64,000 nucleotides of DNA from Musa acuminata AAA Group (taxonomy: Eukaryota > Streptophyta > Magnoliopsida > Zingiberales > Musaceae), in NCBI RefSeq assembly GCF_036884655.1, contig NC_088340.1, positions 28,057,501 to 28,121,500 of the forward strand, read 5' to 3'. Of the stretch, positions 54,872-64,000 are shown piece by piece. The notes under the pieces were generated by a model. That model worked only from the letters and a program-made list of their open reading frames with translations, was not told the origin of the DNA and searched no databases. How positions within the stretch are numbered: the stretch's first letter is position 1; each line of letters opens with the position of its first letter. The position numbers and the translations under genes are program-made.

Positions 54872-57147
54872 TGCTCTCATGATGTATTTTCTTTTTTAGT
54901 TTAGAATTAATGTTTAAAAAAAAAATTATTATGATCATGCTAGTAATTTCGAAAATGATAATATTGCATATTTTATGATAAACAAACAAAATGATTTTGA
55001 TTGAAAATATGAAATCATGGTTAAGAAGTAATAATGTGTATCATGGTGATGTCCATTGTTATTTCTCGATTTTAAGTATATTAAATCATGTTTAATTTGA
55101 AGTTATGATATTTTTAAAATTATGTATGATGATTCTTGATAATTATGGATTATCGATTTTCATGATAATAACAGTGGCTTTAAAAAATGATGCATGTTTG
55201 ACATAAATGAAATAGGCATGGTTATATGAAATAGTGTAAGTGTCATGCTTGACGATTGTATACTCAATGATGCATAATGATGTAATAAAAACACTAAATG
55301 TTTAGATACCATGATTTATGATTTTATGCATGAGATTTTAAAGTTATACATGATGATTTTTGTGACTTATTGGTCTTGATGGTTTTATGATGAAATTCAT
55401 TTTACGACCCTAAATGTTGATGCATGTTTTTATTTGACATAAATGAAAAAGCATGCTTACATGAAATCGATCTCTTAAGATGAAACACTTAAAAAAGGAG
55501 GAAAAATATATTATCAATGAAATCATAAATCTATTTATGTTTTAAAAATGATTTTGATGATTTAAATTTGAAATGAGTTTTATCAAAATCATGATCATGA
55601 TTTGTCAAATTGAATGAATTGAAAATGAATGATGATTTTTCTCTTGAATGATTGTGACCTGTATTCCTTGTTTTCATGATATGATTTTTATGCAATTCTT
55701 TGTATTCATGAAAGTTTTATTTCATCACCCAATTATTTTCTTCTTGATATTCCTTATGTGATGATATGAATACATGAAATATTCATTAATTTATTTTGAT
55801 GTATACAAATGAAAAGTTATGATCATGCATGGTAGGATATAATTTAACAAAATTGATACCATCATGATATGAAACATTTATGATTTGCAATGATGCACGC
55901 AATACTTGAGCTTTTTTATGATGTGATGTGTTGCATATGATGTGAATCATAATTTAAAATGCTATGAGTTGTTGCTAAAATAAAGTATTATAAATATTGA
56001 TTTAATGTCATGAATGTTAGTATCATGATCAAAATAAAGTGATAAATACTTAAAAAATATTGATTTAATGTTCGGTATCATGAACACTTTATTATCATAC
56101 ATGAAAATAGTGATAAATACTTTGAAAATAAATGTTTGTATCATGTTAGATGGTTTGACATATTGTGCATGATAAGCTATAAAGATGATTGAAACAATGA
56201 TTGAAATAATAGGAATGATGATTTGGAATCATATAATAATGAGTTTATATATGATGATAATGGTGCATGCAATGATGAAATATTCATGATAAAATAATTG
56301 TTTTGACATTCAAGACTTGAATGTTCATCAATGCTATTTACCTTTGTCATAATTTAGAAATTAACGTAAAGGGTCTTCCCTTCTTTTTGACAATGACAAA
56401 GGGGGAGCAAAACATGCTTGAAAGCTAATTTGCTAGCTCATATAATTCAAAAAAAATGAGAAAGAAAATAATTACACTTCTCAAAAGAAAAAGAATTGCT
56501 ATCTTGAACATCACCAAGAAGTGCTATCTTATAAATCTCAAGATGCTCAAATGCAAATATGTAAAATTTGTAATTTTGCACATCATTAAAATTTATGATG
56601 CTTTGGTGATTATGCATGTTCTAAAATGTTATAAGATTCACTAGCTTGCATGATGTAGAACTTGCTATATTGAACATCACCAAGGAATGATATCTTGCAG
56701 AAGCAAAAAGTTAACTTGCACATGTAGCAAAACTTATATTTCAAGAAGCAAGAGTTGCCTTCTTGAACATCTCAAAAATACTAGCTTGAATGTTCTAAGC
56801 ATGATGTAACATTTGCTAAATTTTCTGGCTTCAAAACTGCATAATATTATGTTTTTCATGCAATGAGTTGAACCAATATCACAAACACTTAATTGCGGTA
56901 CTTCTCCTTTTTGTTGATGACAAAGGGGGAGAAGTATGTTGATGACATGACATGTTATGCATAAGTTTATGCATAAGTTCATGATGACGTGTTGCAAGTA
57001 TTCATGATGAATATTGCAATGACTTGAATTCAGTTTGAATTCAAGATTCTATCAATATGGCATATTGATAGGGGGAGTTTGTTTAAACTCCGAGAGTTAA
57101 GGTTAACTCCGTCATCAAGTAGTTGTCATCATCAAAAATGGGGAGAT
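54872..57147 (+). other. AT-rich non-coding interior of A3 with repeated polypurine tracts
   Basis: About 2.3 kb in place of pol. AT-rich with many ATGATG/CATGA words and no ORF worth calling. Polypurine motifs: ACAATGACAAAGGGGGAGC (about 56391), GATGACAAAGGGGGAGAAG (about 56915), GATAGGGGGAGTTTG (about 57068) and the terminal PPT AAAATGGGGAGAT (57135-57147). Confidence 0.82.
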
Positions 57148-58023
57148 TGTTGAATCTCATATTTTGATGATGAAACTACTTGATATATGTTTATGATTTA
57201 ATCTACATTTTGAGTGACGCAGGATGCTTCGATCAAGATGAGACAATTAAAGCAGGAAAATCATGTTGTGCCGAAGGAACATATCAGAAGATTGGACGTC
57301 GGGCCGGTGGATCGATCGACGTATCGACAGAAGGCTTCGGGCTGTGGACTCGGGCATCGGGCCAAGAAGAGCGGGTATTGTGCCAAGGATATCGGAGTTA
57401 CGGAGTCAACTGGCCAATTGGGCAATAGGCTGCAGGAGAGGACGATGCGCCGAAAAATCAGACGAAGCATCAAGGGACCAATGACATGCCGGACAACTTG
57501 GTTAATTGTTTAGGATCAATTGTCTCGATCGAAGTTTTATTTTAAGTGTGCAGGATTAACTACGATGGAAGTAAGACATGAAGCAAGAGTTGCGCCGGAG
57601 TCAAGACAATGATCACGTTGGGAATTCGAGAGTTCGACGGAAGTTCGGACAGTCGTCGGAGGTTCTGCGGGAACAAATCCAAGAAGTCCATAAGCTTTCC
57701 AAAGAAGCTCGTCGGAACTCACCAAGTGGATCGTCGCAAGTCCAGGAGTTTGCCGGAAGTCCGCAGGAGCATCACCGAGGGTTCATCAGATGATCGACGG
57801 AAGTTCGCCGGAAGCTTGCCGGAAGAAGCGATTGACGCACCGGAGCAAGTTGCAGTAAATGTCTTAGGAAAAATCGTAGTTAGCACAATGATTAAGTTGG
57901 AAATGGGAGGTGATCCCATTAACTTAATCTTGGGGCAATTGGGCCCCTGAAAAACCCAAATTGGGCCGAATGGATCAACCCATTCGGACCCTGATTTCTG
58001 GCAGGAGGTGCAACCGCCCAAGC
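57148..58023 (+). repeat. 3' LTR of A3, truncated
   Basis: First 876 bp of the LTR (TGTTGAATCTCATATTTTG...), collinear with 51778-52652. It breaks inside the first GC-rich repeat (GCAACCGCCCAAGC) at 58023, where unrelated sequence begins. Confidence 0.9.
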
Positions 58024-58025
58024 AA

Positions 58026-58088
58026 AAAGAGATATGCATGCTAGAAGAGATATGCATGCTAGAAATAGAAGAGATATGCATGCTAGAA
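58026..58088. repeat. Short tandem repeat at the A3/F junction
   Basis: GAGATATGCATGCTAGAA occurs three times, with spacings of 18 and 26 bp, exactly where the A3 LTR is broken. GCATGC is palindromic. It may mark a repair or filler event at the breakpoint. Confidence 0.85.
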
Positions 58089-59629
58089 ATTCTTTCTCCC
58101 CTTTTGTCATTGACAAAAAGAGGGGAATAACTAAAACAATTGTGCAATTCATCAATTTTCAAATTATGATAAAGGTTAAACAACAAATATGAAAAATCAA
58201 GTCATGAATGTCAAAACAATTTTTCATCATAAACATTTCATCATTACATGAATCATTATCATAAGTTGAAGTATAGCATGCATAATACCAAATTATCATG
58301 TTTATTTTTAAAATATAAAATATATGATTCCAAATCATTACATCAATATTTCAATCATCAAAAATGAAAGATCAAGTCTAAATTTCAAGAGATCAAGATC
58401 ATAATCTTAAAAATGTATAAGAGGAATTTATGCATTTGGAAGATCTAACATGTCTAAGTTTATCATTCAAGCTAGCAAATTTGGTTCTCTTTAAGATGCT
58501 AGCTATTTTCTTTCTCCCTTTTTGTCATTGTAAACAAGAAACAAGAAGTAGAGTGGAAGAATACAATTTTCACATCAATGCTCTACTTATTACATGAGAT
58601 TTACAACCACAAATACAAAGGAATTTGCATATCATGTCATGAAAGATAATAATATCAAATCATGAATGCCATAAGACATGATTTATTTAATCAATTTTTT
58701 TTTATAAATAGCAAAAAGAAACATAGGAGATCAAATGATATAATATCTTGATTCATGCATACGAAATCTCAAGTTATAAATCTCAAAAAATCAAGATAAG
58801 TCTCATTCAAATTCAACTTATCAAAATCATTTTTATGATCCAAGAGATTCATAAAAGTGATATAAATAGATTCATTAATCTCCTTCTTGAAAAAAATCGA
58901 TAAAGTAGGGAAAAATAAAATTTTCAAAGAGAAACCTTTCCTCTTTTTAGTTGTTTCAATTCATGTGATTTATTTTATTTATGCTAAATAAAAATATGCA
59001 TCAATGTTTAAAAACCGAAAAAGCCACTTTCATTACCATAAAAATCGATAATCCATAAATCTCAAGAATCATCATGCATAATTTCAAAATTTATTAAGCA
59101 TGATCATTATACATGACATCAAAACATGGTTTCAAAATATTTAATATTTTCATTACATAATTACATCATTATGCATCATCGAAATTGATTTCATCAAACA
59201 TAAAGCATTTTCCATCAAGATCATTTTGTTTGTTGTAGTCATGCATTTTTCTTTTTAGGTGAATCTAACTTTTTATACTTAGTTTTCCATACAAAAGTCA
59301 TGCATCATCATTAAGCATTATATCAAACCTCTTAATATATTTATTAAGACATCAAACATGGTTTCAATCAAAATCAAAAATCATCAAGATACAAATTATT
59401 TCTTTAAAACATCTAGCATGATTTAAGTCTAACATTTTGTTCCTTTATCATAACACATACAATTTTCATGATCATTACTAGAAGGATAAGCATGATTTCT
59501 AATTTTTTTTACATTTTCATTACATTTTTAAACATATAATTTTCAAGAAAAATTTATATAAATATCTTAAACTAAATTAAAAACAACTCATGAAAAATAT
59601 CAAGTAATTTCCAAGTAAACTAAAGGAGT
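58089..59629 (-). other. AT-rich non-coding interior of element F
   Basis: Minus-strand counterpart of the A2/A3/D interiors. Motifs read on the minus strand: CAATGACAAAAGGGGAGAA (about 58095) and CAATGACAAAAAGGGAGAAAG (about 58515). No genes. The F 3' LTR and PPT are missing to the left. Confidence 0.75.
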
Positions 59630-60518
59630 TTCGTTTGAGTTGTTTATCTCATTGTTGAGAGTCACCAAAGCAAGGTTCGCCACTTCGTCTTCATCGGTTT
59701 GCTCTTCTTCTTCGGATGCACTCGTTTCATCCTAATTTGTGTTCTTTTTAAGTTTGTTTTTATTTTTTTATTGTTGTTTCATGAACCTTTTAAATTTCAT
59801 GAAGAGTTCAAGTTCACCATCACTTGAGCTTATGCTCGAGTGGTCTTCAATTATTTTATGTCCCAAATCCTTCTTATTCTTTGGAAGGTTGTTCTTGAGT
59901 TCTTTACGTGCATTGCACATCATTTCATAGGTCATCAAAGACCCTATAAGTTCTTCAATTGATAAATGGTTCAAGTATTTTGATTCTTGAATAGCTGTTA
60001 CTTTTGAATCCCAACTCTTATTAAGAGAACGTAAAATTTTGTTTACAAGTTCAAAATCTGAAAAACTTCTACCAAGTGTATTTAAACCATTGACGACATC
60101 CGTAAAACGGGTGTACATATCAACAACAGTTTCATTCAAAAAAGTTTAAACTCATGCATTAAAAAGTTGATTTTCGAATCTTTAACTTTGCTAGTACCTT
60201 CATGTGTGATTTTGAGAGTATACCAAATTTCGAATTCCATTTTGCACATAGAAATTCGATTAAATTCGTTTTTGTCTAAGGCGAAAATAAGGAATTCATA
60301 GTCTTTGCATTTAAAGAAAATGTCTTCTTCTCTAAATCATTCCAATAGTTCATTAGAAGAGAAGACCTTCGAAAACCATTTTCAACAATGTTTCATAAGT
60401 TCAAATCCAAAGAAAGCAAGAAAACTCTTATTCGAGTTTTCCAATATGTGTAGTCCATCCCATTGAAAAAGGGAGGACGAATGAGAGAGTGACCCTCTTG
60501 AAAGCCGAAAAGAGTCAT
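59630..60518 (-). pseudogene. gag: F gag pseudogene
   Basis: ATG at 60516-60518; SIRE-type gag with MYTRFTDVVNGLNTLGRSFSDFELVNKIL, SWDSKVTAIQESK and LIGSLMTYEMMCNARKEL. A frame break near 60140-60150 and further stops upstream. No complete zinc knuckle. Confidence 0.85.
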
Positions 60519-60554
60519 TTCTCTTGGGTGTTAAACCAAATAAGAAATCATGAG

Positions 60555-62207
60555 GCTCTGATACCAACTGTTAGGAATGAGTCGGTACTAAGAGGGGGGG
60601 GGGGTGAATTAGTGAAACGGTAAAATACGTCAGTTCTGGAAAATCTCTTCTTGCGATAAAAACCGAACTTGGAAATGCTTAACTTTGAAAGCGTGTTCGT
60701 TAAAGTATTGAAGGCAGCAAGTAAGTAAAATGGTTTGTAGTAAAGTAAATGGCAATAATAGAAATGCAAACCAGAGAACACGCTAACTTTATAGTAGTTT
60801 GGTCGTCGTGACCTACATCCACTCCGTCGATTTCTCTTCTGTTAAGGCCACCGGCATCCACTATCGGTCTTCCTTCAATAGGCGAAGACCAACCACCATT
60901 TACAACTCGATTCTCCTTTTACCGGGTTTAGGAGATAACCCTTACACCCCCACTTACTCCTCTCTCAACCTATTTTAATACTTAGAACTTTAAGAGGAGT
61001 TTCACACACAATTACAATAGAATTTTCTTTCCTTTTTGCTCTAGGTTGTGTGTATATTAACCAGGGATGAGAGGGGTATTTATAGGGCTCAAGTTGATTC
61101 AAACTTGGCGCCTAAAAATATCTCATACCGAGTTTCCTAGGTTTGGGTAATACCACCGCCTGTGTTGGGTGGTACCATCGCTAGTGTCAGTCTGACATTG
61201 ACACTGCACTAGGTGGTACCACCGCCCAAGCTAGCGGTACCACTGTCTGGGAGGCTGTGTTAGGCGATACCACCACCTACAGCCTCTCGGAGGTTGTGTC
61301 TGGGTGATACCACCGCCCAGACCTATGGTACCACTGCCTGACATAGTCTCGGAGACTGTGCCATGATGGTGCCACCTCTTGGGTCATTGTTTGAGCCTTT
61401 CATTAGGCCCAACATAGTCCTTACATGGGCCCAACTAGCCCCTAATTGGGTTGGCCCATATCTAATCCCAATTATGTGCTAACTACAAAATCTAAGATAT
61501 TTACTAAGCTAAACAAGTCCTATGAGTCAAGTTTTCTTCTAGCGAGCTTCCGGCGATCTTCCAGCGAACTTCCGATGATCTCTCAGCAATGTTCCAGCGG
61601 ACTCCTAGCAAGCTCCTGGACTTCACGATGATCTACTTGGTGAGTTTCGATGAGCTTCTCTGGCAAGCTATAAGACTTCTCGATTGGTTCTTGAACTTCC
61701 GATGAACGTCTAGACTTCCGACGAACTCTCGAACTCCGAACAAAATCGCGTTCTTGACTCCGGGACTCCATTTTGCTTTATGCATTGCTATCGTAGTTAA
61801 TCCTTTATATGTAAAAATATACTTTGATCTAGACAATTAATACTAAGCATGAATCATGTTGTCCGACACGTCATTGGTCCATCGACGCTTCATCCGATTC
61901 TTCGGTGCATCATCCTCTCTTGCGGCCTATTGACCAATCAGCTAGTTGACTCTGCAACTCTGATTTTCTTGGCATAATATCCACTCTTTTTAGCCCAATG
62001 CCCGAATCCATGGCCCGAAGCCTTCTGTCGATACGTCGACCGATCCTCCGGCTCGATGTCCAATCTTCTGACATGTTCCATCGGCCCAACATGATTCTTC
62101 CTACTTTAATTATCTTATCCTGATCGAAGCATTATACGTCATTAAAATCCAAATTAAATCATAAATACTTATCAATTGGTTTCATCATCAAAATATGAGA
62201 TTCAACA
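60555..62207 (-). repeat. 5' LTR of F with adjoining PBS
   Basis: PBS reverse complement CTCTGATACCAACTG at 60555-60568, then TGTTAGGAATGAGTCGG from 60569, ending GAGATTCAACA at 62207. Poly-G run at 60593-60603; TATA (GGGTATTTATAGG, 61074-61086); GGTGGTACCACCGCC repeats at about 61145-61370. It is inserted within the gag of element G. Confidence 0.85.
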
Positions 62208-63150
62208 CGTTTGAGTTGTTTGCCTCATTGTCGAGAGTCACTAAGGCGATGTTCGCTACTTCGTCTTCATCGGTTTGCTCCTCGTCTTCGGAGGTGCTCG
62301 ATTTATCCCAAGTTGCCTTCTTCTTCTTTGACAACTTCTTCTTTTTAAGTTCATTTTTATTATTAGATTCTTGTTTTAAGAATTTTTTAAGCTTTATTGT
62401 GAGGAGTTCAATGTCATCATCACTTGAGCTTTCGCTCGAGTGGTCTTCTATTATATGAAGTGCCAAATCCTTCATGTTCTTTGGAAGGTTATTCTCATGT
62501 TTGTTTTGTTCATCATGTTCATCATGTGCATTGAGCGACATTTCATATATCATCAATGAATAAAAAAGTTCTTCAAGTGGAAAATTATTGAGATATTTTG
62601 CCTCTTGTATTGTAGTTACTTTCAGATCCTAACTCTTTGGAAGGGATCTTAATATATTATTAATAAGTTTAATAATTGAAATATATTTGCTAAGAGCTTT
62701 TAAACTATTGACGACATCCGTAAAGCAAATGTACATATCAGCAATAGTTTCGCTCGGCTTCATTCGAAACAACTCGAAATCAAGCATTAAAAGATTAATT
62801 TTTGAATATTTTACTCTACTAGTGCCTTCGTGTGTGATTTTGAGTGTGTACCAAATATCAAAAGTCGTTTTGCAAGTAGAAACCCGATTGAATTCATTTT
62901 TATTTAAGGCGCAAAACAGAGCATTCATAACTCTAGCATTTAAAGAAAAAATCTTCTTATCCAAATCATTTCAATCGTTCATTGGAAGAGAAGACCTTTG
63001 AAATTTGTTTTCAATGATATTTCATATATTTAAATATAAAGAAATTAAGAAAACTCCCATTCAAGTTTTTCAATATGTGTAGTCCGTCCCATTGAACATG
63101 GGAGGACGAATGAGAGAGTGCCCCTCTTGAAAGTCGAAAAGAGTTATTTT
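62208..63150 (-). pseudogene. gag: G gag pseudogene
   Basis: Minus-strand SIRE-type gag (LNARVMNALFCALNKNEFN, FDIWYTLKITHEGTSRVKYS, AWDKSSTSEDEEQ-like tail). The start codon is ATA (63145-63147) where relatives have ATG. A frame break at about 62629. The knuckle region is deleted as in A3. F inserted at its 3' end, right after the conserved EVANIAL segment. Confidence 0.83.
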
Positions 63151-63180
63151 CCTTGGGTTTTAAACCAAATGAGAAAAATG

Positions 63181-64000
63181 TGGCTCTGATACTAACTATT
63201 AGGAATGAGTCAGCACAAAGAGGGGGAGTGAATTAGTGCAGCGGTATAAACATCGATTTTGAAAGCCTTCATATAATTAAAATCAATCTCGGAAAGATAC
63301 TTAACTTTGAAATGTTTGCAAGAATGTCATGAGCAAATAAAGTAAGTAAATAAGTTAACAATATGAGAATTAAAGGCAGAACAAAGATGTAAACTGATTT
63401 ATAGTGGTTCGATCGTCGTGACCTACATTCACTCCACTGATTCCCCTTCCGTTGAGGCCACCGGCATCCACTAACAATCTTCTTTAAATGGGAGAAGATC
63501 AACTACCTTTTTACGACCCTCTTCTCCATTTCATAGATTTAGGAGACAACCTTCACACCATCTTCACTCCTCTCTAAAACTATACTAACACTTAGAGCTT
63601 TTAGAGGAGCTCTCACAAGATTACAATAGAGTTTTTCTATTTTTTGTCACTCAATTCTTGTGTTTGTTAACCAGGGATGAGAGGGGTATTTATAAGCCTT
63701 AAGTTGATTCAAACGTGGAGCCTAAAAAGGTCTCATCCGGGGTTTCCTGGTTCCGGGCGGTACCACCACTTATGCTGGGCGATACACCACCTGCAACATT
63801 GATACTAAGCAATACTACCGTCCAGTCTAGTAGTACCATAGCCTGGGAGACTATGTCTGGGTGGTACCACCACCTAGACTGGCGATACCACTACCTGACA
63901 GTCTCGAAGACTGAGTCTGGGTGGTACCACTGCCCAGACCGATGGTACCACCGCCTGACACAGTCTTGGAGACTGTGCCACGACAGTTCCACCTATTGGG
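63181..64000 (-). repeat. 5' LTR of G with PBS, partial
   Basis: PBS reverse complement TGGCTCTGATACTAA at 63181-63195, one mismatch; the LTR begins TATTAGGAATGAG (63197), a mutated TGTTAGG. TATA at about 63687-63699. GGTGGTACCACC repeats from about 63755 to the window edge, where the LTR is cut off. Confidence 0.83.

Larger units (their letters stand above)
51778..58023 (+). mobile_element. SIRE-like gag-only element A3
   Basis: 5' LTR 51778-53879, PBS, intact gag 53930-54871, AT-rich interior without pol, PPT GGGGAGAT, 3' LTR from 57148 broken at 58023. It is inserted in gypsy E. LTRs are collinear over the 876 bp that remain of the 3' copy, with modest divergence. The right flank and TSD are lost. 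Confidence 0.88.

Noticed and set aside
58089..59629. Possible env-like or third ORF downstream of gag in the AT-rich interiors
   Set aside because: No continuous frame in A2, A3, D or F and no shared protein-level signal.
1..64000. tRNA and rRNA genes
   Set aside because: Only primer-binding sites complementary to tRNA-Met ends were seen; no cloverleaf with a full acceptor stem and no rRNA-like sequence.

Overview
This window is plant nuclear DNA made almost entirely of LTR retrotransposons inserted into one another. I found no intact host gene. The element families (Ty1-copia of a SIRE/Maximus-like and a Tork/Angela-like type, an older third copia family, and a Ty3-gypsy remnant) and the initiator-tRNA-Met primer sites (TGGTATCAGAGCC) fit a monocot pericentromeric or gene-poor region. 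The LTR style suggests Zingiberales, perhaps Musaceae, but that is a low-confidence guess from recalled sequence style. Family letters below are local labels.

Layout. 1-1817 is a minus-strand SIRE-like LTR (A1) running off the left edge. 1818-27555 is an old minus-strand copia element (B0). It is interrupted in its leader, with target-site duplication (TSD) TCTTT, by a plus-strand copy of the same family (B2, 8215-25571). B2 is itself interrupted at the protease/pre-integrase border, with TSD ATATC, by a minus-strand copy of the same family (B1, 12810-21384). B0 abuts a decayed minus-strand copia element (C1, 27556 to about 31440). 31440-32650 is a short island with relics of a LOB-domain (LBD) gene and a bulb-type lectin receptor-kinase gene. 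A plus-strand relative of C1 (C2, 32747-42827) follows. It is split by a minus-strand SIRE-like gag-only element (A2, 33438-40993, TSD TAAAG), which carries a solo LTR of another subfamily (35137-36343, TSD AACCT). 42828 to about 47070 is a plus-strand gag-only element (D). About 47071-51777 is a Ty3-gypsy remnant (E). 51778-58023 is a gag-only element with an intact gag (A3), and 58024-64000 holds two further minus-strand gag-only elements (F inside G).

How the parts work together. B2 carries gag with a CCHC zinc knuckle, protease, integrase, reverse transcriptase and RNase H, but in two pieces. B1 and B0 share a deletion of the protease body, so they define a protease-less subfamily that would need protease in trans. 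The SIRE-like elements keep only a 313-residue gag that has lost its zinc knuckle. Their pol is replaced by long AT-rich non-coding DNA with repeated polypurine tracts, so they also depend on helper elements.

The most interesting signal is in the roughly 1.9-kb leader of family B. Four stem-loops share the same apical module (TTGG-TCGAG-TCC-CTCGA-G) but have different outer stems, and substitutions between copies keep the outer stems paired. The leaders also hold a fast-changing GC-rich island, and the LTRs hold conserved perfect hairpins and paired G-boxes.
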